Shown one piece after another: positions 41,701 to 50,458 of a stretch of DNA of 64,000 nucleotides. Position 1 is the first letter of the stretch. Each line of letters opens with the position of its first letter. The stretch is taken from NCBI GenBank assembly GCA_900542035.1, contig UQMJ01000007.1:53535-117534 (forward strand), read 5' to 3'. The position numbers were made by a program, and so were the translations under genes. Under the pieces are notes generated by a model. That model saw nothing but the letters and a program-made list of their open reading frames with translations. It did not search any database and had not been told where the DNA came from. This stretch comes from an uncultured Clostridium sp. GTDB taxonomy: Bacteria; Bacillota; Clostridia; Lachnospirales; Lachnospiraceae.

Positions 41701-42405
41701 ATGCTGCAGGGGCTGTTTAATTATGACAATCCAGTTTGGCGTTTTATCGGAAAGCTGGGTGATTTGATTATTTTAAATGTATTATGGTTGATAACATCCA
41801 TTCCGATTGTGACCATAGGGGCATCTACGACTGCGCTTTATTATGTAACGTTAAAGCTGGTTCGTGATGAAGACGGTTATACCATCCGATCCTTTTTTAA
41901 ATCCTTTAAAGAAAACTTTAAGCAGTCTACGATTATCTGGCTGATTATGCTGGCAGTAGGCCTGCTGATTGGATTTGATTTGTATTTCTTCATTTATATG
42001 CAGACGGATCCATCTAAGCTGCGTTCCATTATGGTAGCAGTATTTGGTTCTTTAGGGCTGGTGTATCTTTGCATTTTAACGTATGTATTTCCCCTTCAGA
42101 GCCGTTTTTACAATCCGGTAAAGCGGACGCTGTTTAATGCGTTTTTTATGTCCATCCGCCATATTCTCCAGACCTTGGGAATTCTGGTAATGGATATTGC
42201 GTTGGGTGTGCTGATGTTCGTGACCTTTTTTAGCGCGCCTCAGTTTTCCGTCCTGTTTTTCCTCTTCGGCTTTCCGCTGGTTGCATTTGTAAATTCCTTT
42301 GTATTCCATGCGATTTTCAAAAAATATATCCCGAAGAACGACAGGGAAGATGACAAAGAACTTCGTCCGCTGTTTGCAGATGAAGACAATGGAAAAGAAC
42401 AATAA
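41701..42405 (+). CDS. YesL/DUF624 family membrane protein
   Basis: A 234-residue protein with about five to six hydrophobic helices. It opens LQGLFNYDNPVWRFIGKLGDL, the standard YesL opening, and has ITSIPIVTIGASTTALYYV in the second helix. YesL proteins are often near sugar ABC transporter genes but their function is not established. ATG 41701 is chosen because GAGGA is at proper distance; ATG 41692 would be too close to it. Monocistronic with own promoter and terminator. The divergent neighbour is the single-helix membrane protein, which could be a partner. Confidence 0.85.
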   Translation: MLQGLFNYDNPVWRFIGKLGDLIILNVLWLITSIPIVTIGASTTALYYVTLKLVRDEDGYTIRSFFKSFKENFKQSTIIWLIMLAVGLLIGFDLYFFIYMQTDPSKLRSIMVAVFGSLGLVYLCILTYVFPLQSRFYNPVKRTLFNAFFMSIRHILQTLGILVMDIALGVLMFVTFFSAPQFSVLFFLFGFPLVAFVNSFVFHAIFKKYIPKNDREDDKELRPLFADEDNGKEQ

Positions 42406-42424
42406 TCGTTTGTCTGGACAGCCA

Positions 42425-42457
42425 GGGCGGTATCCATCAGGGTACCGTCCTTTTTTT
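42425..42457 (+). terminator. Terminator after the YesL-type gene
   Basis: GGGCGGTATCC (42425-42435), loop ATCA, GGGTACCGTCC (42440-42450) pair over 11 positions with two G-U pairs; seven T follow. Confidence 0.88.
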
Positions 42458-42550
42458 ACGCCTGGAACTGGTAAAACGGATAGTTTAGATAATATTTCGA
42501 CCCAAAAGTACTGCACTTTGGACAAAGAGGGATTTTTGTCGAAAAAAGGC

Positions 42551-42579
42551 TTGAAAAATGAATTGAAAGCATTTACAAT
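42551..42579 (+). promoter_or_regulatory. Promoter of the ispE-gntR operon
   Basis: TTGAAA (42551-42556), 17-base spacer, TACAAT (42574-42579). Expected transcription start about 42586, just ahead of the TGTATACA palindrome. Confidence 0.6.
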
Positions 42580-42595
42580 GTACTCAGATTAATAC

Positions 42596-42603
42596 TGTAT
42601 ACA
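42596..42603. promoter_or_regulatory. Candidate GntR (FCD) operator
   Basis: TGTATACA, an 8-base perfect palindrome with an imperfect second copy (TGTATTC) 11 bases on. FadR/FCD-type GntR proteins commonly bind TGT-ACA palindromes. It lies about 10 bases downstream of the expected start of the transcript that encodes the GntR protein at 43579. Confidence 0.45.
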
Positions 42604-42641
42604 AAATAATGTATTCGAAAAACACAAACAGAGGGATGGTT

Positions 42642-43535
42642 ATGACAACTCACTTTAAGCTTCGCGCATATGGAAAAATTAATTTGGGACTGGATGTTTT
42701 GAGAAAACGGGAAGACGGCTACCATGACGTCCGGATGATTATGCAGACCGTAGGGCTGTACGATCAGATCGATTTGTTTTTCCGCCAGGCATCGGGGATT
42801 CAGATAGAAACGAATCTGCCTTACCTTCCGGTAAACGAAAACAACCTGGTATATAAAGCGGCCCAGATGCTGATGGAAGAATTTCAGGTCACAAACGGCG
42901 TGTTTATCCGGCTGCGCAAAATGATTCCGGTGGCAGCCGGAATGGCCGGAGGCAGCAGCGATGCAGCAGCTGTTTTAGTAGGCATAAACAAAATGTTCCA
43001 TCTGGGGCTTTCCATGGAAGAACTGATGGAACGAGGCGTAAAGATTGGCGCAGACGTGCCGTACTGCATTATGCGGGGAACCGCTTTGTCAGAAGGAATT
43101 GGAGAAAAACTGACAGCGCTGCCGCCTATGCCCCAGTGCCAGGTTCTATTAGCAAAACCGGCTATCAGCGTATCGACCAAGTATGTATATGAAAATCTTC
43201 ACGCGAATAGTCTAAAGCCGCAGCAGCATCCGGACATTGACGGTATGATAGAAGCGATTGGAGAAGGAAACCTGCTGGAGGTATCGAAGCATCTGGGAAA
43301 TGTCCTGGAACTGGTCACTGCCCGAAAATATCCGGTTATTGAAGAAATTAAAAATGTGATGCGCCGCCATGGAGCGCTGGGAGCATTGATGAGCGGAAGC
43401 GGCCCTACGGTATTCGGCCTGTTTGACAACCCGAAAGCGGCGTCCTCCGCTTATGAAGAACTTCGCTACGGACAGAACCGAGAACTGGCAAAACAGGTTT
43501 ACCTGACTACTATTTTCAACAATAAAAAGAATTAA
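42642..43535 (+). CDS. ispE: 4-diphosphocytidyl-2-C-methyl-D-erythritol kinase
   Basis: A 297-residue GHMP kinase of the MEP isoprenoid pathway; it phosphorylates the 2-hydroxyl of CDP-methylerythritol. AYGKINLGLDVLRKREDGYHDV is the IspE opening (Lys and Asn of AYGKINLGL). PVAAGMAGGSSDAAAVL is the ATP loop and GALMSGSGPTVFGLF motif 3. ATG 42642 is preceded by GAGGGA; the frame extends upstream to 42609 without a ribosome site. The gene pair with gntR is separated by 43 bases and an AAGGAGGAG site. Confidence 0.95.
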   Translation: MTTHFKLRAYGKINLGLDVLRKREDGYHDVRMIMQTVGLYDQIDLFFRQASGIQIETNLPYLPVNENNLVYKAAQMLMEEFQVTNGVFIRLRKMIPVAAGMAGGSSDAAAVLVGINKMFHLGLSMEELMERGVKIGADVPYCIMRGTALSEGIGEKLTALPPMPQCQVLLAKPAISVSTKYVYENLHANSLKPQQHPDIDGMIEAIGEGNLLEVSKHLGNVLELVTARKYPVIEEIKNVMRRHGALGALMSGSGPTVFGLFDNPKAASSAYEELRYGQNRELAKQVYLTTIFNNKKN

Positions 43536-43578
43536 GAGAAGCATGATAAATAGGAAGACAATCAAGGAGGAGAAAATC

Positions 43579-44256
43579 ATGGGAAGCGATTTTCGGGTAA
43601 CAATGAATGAATATCTGCCGCTGAGAGACGTAGTATTCAACACCTTGCGCCAGGCAATCTTAAAGGGAGAGCTGGAACCAGGAGAAAGGCTGATGGAGAT
43701 TCAGCTGGCAGAACGGCTGGGCGTAAGCAGGACTCCGATTCGGGAAGCGATCCGCAAACTTGAGCTGGAAGGTCTGGTTTTGATGATTCCAAGAAAGGGA
43801 GCAGAAGTTGCCAGGATTTCAGAAAAGAGTCTGAAAGACGTTCTGGAAGTGCGCCGTTCCCTGGAAGAGCTGGCCATTGAACTGACCTGCCAGAGAATTT
43901 CGGAAGAAGGAATTGCAGAGATTGAAGAGGCGCAGAAAGAGTTTGCAGATGCGATTTACAAGGGCGAGGTAATGCCTATTGCAGAGGCAGATGAACAGTT
44001 TCACGAGCTGATTTATAAGGCCACAGGCAACAAGCGTCTGGTTCAGATTCTGAATAACCTCAGAGAGCAGATGTACCGTTACCGTTTGGAATATATTAAG
44101 GATGCGGGAAAACGCCAGGTTCTGATTGTAGAACACGAGCACATTTTACGCTGCATTAAAAAACGCAGCATTGCGGAAGCAAAGGCGGCGGTAAGGGAAC
44201 ATATTGATAATCAGGAAATCACAGTTTCTAAAAATATCAAGGAACAGATTTCATAA
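43579..44256 (+). CDS. GntR family regulator, FCD subfamily
   Basis: A 225-residue regulator. The N-terminal winged helix reads LMEIQLAERLGVSRTPIREAIRKLE with GLVLMIPRKGAEVARI as the wing. The C-terminal part (about 85-215) is an all-helical FCD ligand domain with VRRSLEELAIELT and ADEQFHELIYKATGN (metal-binding Asp/His positions). The start ATG follows AAGGAGGAG. Its position directly after ispE is common in Clostridia. The ligand is unknown; the palindrome at 42596 may be its autoregulatory site. Confidence 0.92.
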   Translation: MGSDFRVTMNEYLPLRDVVFNTLRQAILKGELEPGERLMEIQLAERLGVSRTPIREAIRKLELEGLVLMIPRKGAEVARISEKSLKDVLEVRRSLEELAIELTCQRISEEGIAEIEEAQKEFADAIYKGEVMPIAEADEQFHELIYKATGNKRLVQILNNLREQMYRYRLEYIKDAGKRQVLIVEHEHILRCIKKRSIAEAKAAVREHIDNQEITVSKNIKEQIS

Positions 44257-44294
44257 AAAAACGGTTAATAAATGTAAAAAAAAACATAAAGCCA

Positions 44295-44323
44295 TTGACG
44301 CGGTGGCAACCTGTCTTTATAAT
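44295..44323 (+). promoter_or_regulatory. Promoter of the tetR-RND efflux operon
   Basis: TTGACG (44295-44300), 17-base spacer, consensus TATAAT (44318-44323). The -10 box lies inside the spacer of the TetR operator. Confidence 0.75.
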
Positions 44324-44339
44324 TGTGACAGGTTGTCAC
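44303..44339. promoter_or_regulatory. TetR-type operator overlapping the promoter
   Basis: GTGGCAACCTGTC (44303-44315) and GACAGGTTGTCAC (44327-44339) form a 13-base inverted repeat with one mismatch and an 11-base spacer containing TATAAT. Binding would block RNA polymerase, so the TetR protein encoded next probably represses its own operon. Confidence 0.72.
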
Positions 44340-44408
44340 TTTTTGTATAAAAGACATCAGTATTAGTGCGCAGATGTTGCTCCTGTACACGGATGCTGGG
44401 GAAGGAGT

Positions 44409-45041
44409 ATGGAAAAGATGCCTACAGAAAGATTTGCACGTCTGCCGGCAGAGAAGAAAGAAGTTATCCGGAAGGCGGCTGTTTCTGAATTTACCAGAGT
44501 TCCATTTGAAAAGGTATCCATTAACCAGATTATCCAGAATGCAGATATTTCCAGAGGAAGCTTTTATACCTATTTTGAAGATAAAAGGGATCTTCTTCAG
44601 TACGTTTTTTCCGATATTCTGATGCAGGCCCATGAATTTTGCAGGGAAAGCCTGATTCGGAATGAGGGCAACTACTGGAAGATGCTGGATGAACTGTTTT
44701 TGGACTGGTTCCAGTTTAAATGGAGTGAGAATTTAATGGAACTTGCCAGAATTGTACTGTTCCAGACAGAGACAGAGCAGCTGATTCAATGTGATGAGCT
44801 GGAAATGATGGGCGGATCGCCGGAAGGAGGAGAATGGCTCTATAAAAACGGCGACTGGTCAGAGCTTCGCCGCCAGGACAGGGAATTTATCCGTCTGGTA
44901 GCAGATTTAGGAGTGCAGACATTAATTATGTCTTTGGGACAAAGGATGAAATTTCCGGAAAAAACAGAAAAAATTTACCAGATGTTTACGGAAAAGCTAA
45001 CCATTATCCGACAGGGAAGCTGTATTTCCAAAACGGATTAA
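44409..45041 (+). CDS. TetR family transcriptional repressor
   Basis: A 210-residue TetR-type regulator. The N-terminal helix-turn-helix reads VSINQIIQNADISRGSFYTYF followed by EDKRDLLQYVF. The remaining helical part is the ligand-binding and dimer domain. GGAAGGAG precedes the ATG. It is the first gene of the efflux operon, and an inverted repeat spans the operon promoter, so induction by a pump substrate is likely. Ligand unknown. Confidence 0.92.
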   Translation: MEKMPTERFARLPAEKKEVIRKAAVSEFTRVPFEKVSINQIIQNADISRGSFYTYFEDKRDLLQYVFSDILMQAHEFCRESLIRNEGNYWKMLDELFLDWFQFKWSENLMELARIVLFQTETEQLIQCDELEMMGGSPEGGEWLYKNGDWSELRRQDREFIRLVADLGVQTLIMSLGQRMKFPEKTEKIYQMFTEKLTIIRQGSCISKTD

Positions 45042-45065
45042 ATAGACAAGAATAAGGAGAGGAAT

Positions 45066-46193
45066 ATGAAGAAAAGAACAAAGATTATTACAGGAGTGGT
45101 AATAGCCGGAATCCTGGCTGCTGCAGCAGTTCCCAGATTTTTAAAGCCGGCAGAGGTTGCAGAACAGGTAACGATACCGGTAGTAAAGGCAGAAACGCCC
45201 CAGACGGGCACCATTACCCTGTCAAAAGAAGTAATCGGTACTGTGGAACCATCCGACATTATTTACGTAATGCCGAAAGTGGCGGGAGAGATTCTGGAGA
45301 TTTACGTAAATCCAGGAGATGTGGTAGAAGCGGGACAGCCTTTGTGCCGGATTGACAATAAGCAGATTGACAGCAGCAAGATTTCTATGGATGCGGCCAA
45401 AGTGGCTCTGGATACGGCCAACGCCAATCTTGCCAGAATGCAGGTGCTGTATGACAGCGGCGATATTTCTGCCCAGTCATTTGAGCAGGTACAGACCAGC
45501 GCCCAGTCTGCCAAGCTCCAGTATGACGGCGCCAAACTGGCTTATGACCTTCAGGTAGAATATAGTACCGTTACTGCTCCCATTGCAGGAAAAATCGAAA
45601 GCAGCACCATGGCTCTTCACAATACCGTAGCCCAGTCCAGCCAGCTGTGCGTGATTACCGGAGAAGGCGGTAAGAAAGTGACTTTTTCCGTTGCGGACAG
45701 CTTAAGAAACGCCCTTTCCCTGGGAGACGAGATTGTGATGGAAAAACAGGGAACCGAGTATACAGGAACGGTTACAGAGATTGGATCCATGGTAAATCCC
45801 CAGACGGGCCTGTTTGACATCGAAGCATCTGTAGACAATGGAGGAACATTGGCTCCAGGAGTAAAAATCCAGCTGAGCGTAGTTTCCGATAAATCAGAAA
45901 ACGTCATGACCCTTCCGGTAGACTGCGTGTATTATGACGGCGGAGACGCTTACGTGTATACGTATGAGAATGGAACCGTACATAAAGTGCCGGTAGAAGT
46001 CGGAATTTATGATTCTGAGAGAGCGGAGATTGTTTCTGGAATTTCTGAGGACAACCTGGTAATTACCACCTGGACTTCTGAGCTGACAGAAGGGGCATTA
46101 GTTACTCTTCAGGAGGCGGCTGCAGAAGCGAAGACGGAGACCGCAGAAGGAGAAACCGCAGAAGCCGGAACCACAGCGCCGGCAGCACAGTAA
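45066..46193 (+). CDS. RND efflux adaptor (HlyD/membrane fusion protein)
   Basis: A 375-residue adaptor. An N-terminal hydrophobic segment (residues 8-24) anchors it outside the membrane. MPKVAGEILEIYVNPGDVV and a later TVTAPIAGKIESSTM are the two halves of the lipoyl-like domain, separated by a helical hairpin rich in Ala, Gln and Ser (about 105-160). The beta-barrel and membrane-proximal domains follow. The C-terminal end is an Ala/Glu/Thr-rich tail. It should couple the RND pump to an outer component. AAGGAGAGG precedes the ATG. Operon position: after tetR and before the pump. Confidence 0.9.
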   Translation: MKKRTKIITGVVIAGILAAAAVPRFLKPAEVAEQVTIPVVKAETPQTGTITLSKEVIGTVEPSDIIYVMPKVAGEILEIYVNPGDVVEAGQPLCRIDNKQIDSSKISMDAAKVALDTANANLARMQVLYDSGDISAQSFEQVQTSAQSAKLQYDGAKLAYDLQVEYSTVTAPIAGKIESSTMALHNTVAQSSQLCVITGEGGKKVTFSVADSLRNALSLGDEIVMEKQGTEYTGTVTEIGSMVNPQTGLFDIEASVDNGGTLAPGVKIQLSVVSDKSENVMTLPVDCVYYDGGDAYVYTYENGTVHKVPVEVGIYDSERAEIVSGISEDNLVITTWTSELTEGALVTLQEAAAEAKTETAEGETAEAGTTAPAAQ

Positions 46194-46206
46194 GGAGGCA
46201 GGTTCC

Positions 46207-49200
46207 ATGAATTTAACGAAAACCGTATTAAAACGTCCTGTCACCACAGTGCTCTGCGTGCTGTGCCTGATGGTATTTGGATTTATTTCCCTGTTTTCCT
46301 CTAAGATGGAGCTGACGCCGGAAATGAATATGCCGATGATGGTAATCAGTACCATTTACGTGGGAGCCAGTCCGGAAGACGTAGACGACCTTTTGACAAG
46401 GCCGATTGAAGATCAGGTAGGACAGTTAAGCGGAATTGACTCTATCAGTTCTGTTTCCAGTGAAAATTCTTCCATGGTTCTTTTGCAGTACGATTACGGC
46501 ACAGACATGGATAAGGCATATTCTGATTTAAAAAAGAAAGTAGACGCCTTGGAAAGTTCTTTGCCGGAAGATGCCATGGCTCCGGTTATCATGGAGTTTG
46601 ATGTGAACAGTACCCCGTCTATGATGATGGCGGTAAATAATTCCGGCGTCAACAATTTATACAACTATGTCAACGATACGGTTGCGCCGGAACTGGAAAA
46701 GATTTCCAGTGTTGCCAGCGTTGATTTGTCGGGCGGCAGAGAAGAATACGTCCGGATCCAGCTGATTCCGGAAAAGCTGGCTCAGTACCATCTTTCCATC
46801 AATTCTGTAGCCACTGCAGTATCCGGCGCAAGCTTTTCCATTCCGGCAGGTTCTACAGAAGTCGGAAGCCAGGAGTTAAACGTTTCTGCCGGAGTAACCT
46901 ATGATACGGTAGACAGCTTAAAAGAGATTCCGATTACAACGCCAAGCGGCGATATTGTATATCTGGATGATATTGCAGTAGTAGGAAATGCAATAGAAGA
47001 AGCGTCCAGTATAGGACGTTACAATGGTCAGGATACGGTTTCTGTCAGCATCCAGAAGCAGCAGAAGAGCAGCGCCCAGGAAGTATCCAGGGAAGTTACA
47101 AAAGTTATGAATAAACTGAAGGCAGCAGATGAAAATCTGGACATGGTAGTAGTATACGACGCCAGCGATCAGATTGAAGGCTCTTTAAGCTCCGTATTCG
47201 AGACCATGATCATGGCAGTCATTGTTTCCATGGTAATCATATTCCTGTTCTTTGGAGACATTAAGGCTTCCCTGATTGTCGGAACGTCGATTCCGATTTC
47301 GATTATGGCGGCCCTGGTGCTGATGTATTTAATGGGATTTTCCTTAAACGTAATTACCATGAGCGCCCTGGTGCTGGGCGTCGGTATGATGGTAGACAAC
47401 TCCATCGTAGTATTGGAGAGCTGTTTCCGTTCTACAAAAGGCAATGGATTCAGGGAATACCGCCAGGCGGCGATAGATGGAAGCGGTGTTGTGCTCCAGT
47501 CCATCATCGGTTCCACTGCAACTACCTGCGTAGTATTTCTTCCCCTGGCCTTTTTGTCCGGTATGAGCGGCCAGCTGTTTAAGCCGCTGGGATTTACCAT
47601 TATTTTCTGTATGATTGCGTCTTTAATTTCGGCAATGACCATTGTTCCGCTGTGTTATGCATTTTACCGTCCAAAGGAAAACGACCATGCGCCGGCGTCG
47701 CCTGTCGTAAAGGCCATGCAGAATGGGTACCGCAGCATTATGGAATCCATTCTGCCAAAGAAGAAAACGGTTATGTTTGCAACCATCGGAATGCTGATTG
47801 TGTCCTTTTTAATGGCCTCCCAGCTCCGTTCTGAGATGATTCCGGCTACAGATGAGGGAACCATTGCCATATCGGTTGAAATGCGGCCTGGAATCAACGT
47901 AGAAAAGGCGGACGGCATTTTATCAGAAGTAGAAGATGTGATTACAAAAGAGGAAGACCTGGATTCCTATATGCTGACCTATAGCGGAAGCGGAATGTCC
48001 ATGTCCGGCGGAGGCAGCATTACCGCATATTTAAAAGATGACAGAAAACGGGAAACCAGTGAAGTAGCAAAGGAATGGAAATCGTTATTAAGTACAATAG
48101 ACGACTGCAATATCACAGTAGAAGAAAGCAGTACCATGTCCAGTCTTTCCATGGGAGATACCTATCAGGTCATTTTGCAGAGTACCCAGTACGAGGAACT
48201 GAAGGAAGTTTCCGATAAGATTGCAGATGAATTAAAAGAGCGGGAAGAGATTGCAAAGGTACACACCAGTCTGGAAAATGCGGCTCCGGTTGTAAAGCTT
48301 CACATTGATTCGGTAAAAGCAGGGGCAGAAGGTCTGACACCAGCCATGATTGCAGGCTCCGTAAACCAGATTTTAAGCGGTGTTGATGCCACTACGCTGG
48401 ATGTCGATGGAAATGAAGTCGATGTCAGGGTCGAATACCCATCAGATGATTACAAGACCATTGACCAGTTAGAAGGGATTATGCTGACCAATTCGTCCGG
48501 CGGAACCGTAGCCCTGACCGATGTGGCGGATGTGGTATTTGAAGACAGCCCATCCAGCATTTCCAGAAGCAACAAACAGTATCAGGTAACGATTTCTGCA
48601 GAATATGCTAAGATGGACGAAAGCGGAAGACAGGCTGCAAGAACCGACAGCCAGTTACTTGAAGAAGTGGTAAAGCCAAACATGACCCAGTCCGTTTCAG
48701 TAGCGCAAAATGACATTATGGAAATGATGAACGAAGAGTTTGGCGCTCTGGGCCAGGCAATTCTGCTGGCAGCATTCCTGGTATTTGTCGTAATGGCAGC
48801 CCAGTTCGAGTCTCCCAAGTTCTCATTCATGGTAATGACCACGATTCCATTCAGCCTGATTGGTTCTTTTGGACTTCTGTGGCTTGCAGATGTGTCTATC
48901 AGTATGCCGTCCCTGCTGGGATTTTTGATGTTAGTTGGTACGGTAGTAAACAATGGTATTCTCTATGTGGATACGGTCAACCAGTACCGGATGGAGATGG
49001 ATATTAAGACGGCTCTGATTGAAGCGGGAGCAACCCGTCTGCGCCCCATCCTGATGACGACCCTGACGACGATTGTAGCTATGATTCCCATGGCGCTGGC
49101 ATTCGGCGAGAGCGGAGAAATGATGCAGGGCCTGGGTCTGGTAGACGTAGGCGGTCTGATAGCATCTACCATTTTATCCCTGTTGATGCTTCCTGTTTAT

Positions 49201-49248
49201 TATAGTATTATGAACCGGAAGAGAAAAGCGGAACCCGATTACGATTAA
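46207..49248 (+). CDS. RND family efflux transporter permease
   Basis: A 1013-residue pump of the AcrB/HAE superfamily with two homologous halves, each having one helix, a large outer domain and five further helices. It opens LTKTVLKRPVTTVLCVLCLM, and GVGMMVDNSIVVLESCFR contains the helix 4 Asp of the proton relay. GTVVNNGILYVDTVNQYR is the corresponding second-half motif, with Asn pairs and Asp. Proton-driven export of a lipophilic or toxic compound is the expected role. TAAGGAGG precedes the ATG. Substrate is unknown; divergence from Gram-negative AcrB is substantial. Confidence 0.94.
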   Translation: MNLTKTVLKRPVTTVLCVLCLMVFGFISLFSSKMELTPEMNMPMMVISTIYVGASPEDVDDLLTRPIEDQVGQLSGIDSISSVSSENSSMVLLQYDYGTDMDKAYSDLKKKVDALESSLPEDAMAPVIMEFDVNSTPSMMMAVNNSGVNNLYNYVNDTVAPELEKISSVASVDLSGGREEYVRIQLIPEKLAQYHLSINSVATAVSGASFSIPAGSTEVGSQELNVSAGVTYDTVDSLKEIPITTPSGDIVYLDDIAVVGNAIEEASSIGRYNGQDTVSVSIQKQQKSSAQEVSREVTKVMNKLKAADENLDMVVVYDASDQIEGSLSSVFETMIMAVIVSMVIIFLFFGDIKASLIVGTSIPISIMAALVLMYLMGFSLNVITMSALVLGVGMMVDNSIVVLESCFRSTKGNGFREYRQAAIDGSGVVLQSIIGSTATTCVVFLPLAFLSGMSGQLFKPLGFTIIFCMIASLISAMTIVPLCYAFYRPKENDHAPASPVVKAMQNGYRSIMESILPKKKTVMFATIGMLIVSFLMASQLRSEMIPATDEGTIAISVEMRPGINVEKADGILSEVEDVITKEEDLDSYMLTYSGSGMSMSGGGSITAYLKDDRKRETSEVAKEWKSLLSTIDDCNITVEESSTMSSLSMGDTYQVILQSTQYEELKEVSDKIADELKEREEIAKVHTSLENAAPVVKLHIDSVKAGAEGLTPAMIAGSVNQILSGVDATTLDVDGNEVDVRVEYPSDDYKTIDQLEGIMLTNSSGGTVALTDVADVVFEDSPSSISRSNKQYQVTISAEYAKMDESGRQAARTDSQLLEEVVKPNMTQSVSVAQNDIMEMMNEEFGALGQAILLAAFLVFVVMAAQFESPKFSFMVMTTIPFSLIGSFGLLWLADVSISMPSLLGFLMLVGTVVNNGILYVDTVNQYRMEMDIKTALIEAGATRLRPILMTTLTTIVAMIPMALAFGESGEMMQGLGLVDVGGLIASTILSLLMLPVYYSIMNRKRKAEPDYD

Positions 49249-49283
49249 CAGATGTCCGGTTTCGGGCATGAAGGAGGGAACAT

Positions 49284-50447
49284 ATGAAACGTTTACATAA
49301 TATGGCAGCCTTTGGCCTTGCCGCAGTTCTGACAGCGTCCGTACCGTTCCAGGCGCTGGCCGGCAGTCCGGAATTCGCCTATACACCGGAAAAATGGTCT
49401 GCTTTAAGAGACAACAAGCTGGAATACGGAGAGATTGCAGATTTAGTCCACGAATACAACCCGACGGTTCTCAACAATCAGGCCTCCTATGAGCAGAACA
49501 GGGAAGGCGATATGGGACGGAGCGACGGCGATATTGCCGCCAGCTACCGTCAGAATGCCCAGAATATTTATGACCAGATTGATATGCTGGATCCGGACAG
49601 TCCGACTTACGACAGTACGGTTCTGGCTCTGGAGCAGCAGGCAAAGGCATTGGAGGCCAGCGCTACCCAGGCAGAAAGCGGCAATTTCGGGACTCTGAGC
49701 CAGAACAAGCAGGCAGAGGCCGCTATCGTAGCTTCCACAAAGGCCCTGATGATTAATTACCACCAGCTGTTATTCAATCTGGATTTGTCCCAGAAGAACC
49801 TGATTCTTTTACAGGATCAGCAGAATGCGGTACAGAGAAAGGCGGATCTTGGCATGGCGACCCAGATGGACGTACTCAATGCCAAAAGTGCAGTTGAAAA
49901 TATGCAGGCCAGTATCTTAAGCACGGAAAAGCAGATCCGCAATACCAGACAGAGTATGTGCCTGGCTACGGGGTGGGCGTACAATGCAGAGCCTGAAATC
50001 GGGGATCTTCCCTCTGTCAGCAAAGAAGAGATCCTGGCCATTGACTTAGAGGCCGATAAAGAAGAGGCGGTAAAAAATAACTATACTCTGTCGGCAAACC
50101 GCCACCGTTACAGCAATACCAGAGTAGAAGAGACAAAAGAAACCCTGGAAGATACCATTAAAAATAACGAATCCCAAATCCGGTCTTCGGTTACCAGCAG
50201 TTACCAGGCCCTTTTGCAGGCCCAATCCGATTATGAGCAGGCCCAGTCGGAACTGGATTTGGCTCAGAGGCAGTTTGATACGGCAGCGCTGAACCTGTCC
50301 ATTGGAAACGTAAGCCAGCTGGAATACGATCAGCAGGCATTTGCCCTGGAAAGCGCAAAAACCGGCCTGGAATTAAAACAGATGGCAGTCCTTCAGGCTT
50401 ATGAAACTTATAAAAGCGGCGTGGCAGGCCTGGCGTCTGCAGGCTAA
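49284..50447 (+). CDS. TolC family protein (first copy)
   Basis: A 387-residue secreted protein with a signal peptide (cleavage probably after ALA at residue 26). The mature part is mostly long helices rich in Gln, Ala and Asn (DLVHEYNPTVLNNQASYEQN, LSQKNLILLQDQQNAVQRKA, SYQALLQAQSDYEQAQSEL). This is the TolC/OEP repeat pattern of two coiled hairpins; the beta-barrel strands of Gram-negative TolC are not obvious. It likely acts with the RND pump as an extracytoplasmic element. GAAGGAGGG precedes the ATG. In a presumed single-membrane organism its exit role is unclear. Confidence 0.82.
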   Translation: MKRLHNMAAFGLAAVLTASVPFQALAGSPEFAYTPEKWSALRDNKLEYGEIADLVHEYNPTVLNNQASYEQNREGDMGRSDGDIAASYRQNAQNIYDQIDMLDPDSPTYDSTVLALEQQAKALEASATQAESGNFGTLSQNKQAEAAIVASTKALMINYHQLLFNLDLSQKNLILLQDQQNAVQRKADLGMATQMDVLNAKSAVENMQASILSTEKQIRNTRQSMCLATGWAYNAEPEIGDLPSVSKEEILAIDLEADKEEAVKNNYTLSANRHRYSNTRVEETKETLEDTIKNNESQIRSSVTSSYQALLQAQSDYEQAQSELDLAQRQFDTAALNLSIGNVSQLEYDQQAFALESAKTGLELKQMAVLQAYETYKSGVAGLASAG

Positions 50448-50458
50448 GGAGGCAGAGC

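Noticed and set aside
44382..44396. CTGTACACGGATGCT before tetR recurs as its complement in the ddl leader (52392-52406)
   Set aside because: A few 15-base matches are expected by chance in 64 kb on both strands, and the flanks do not align.
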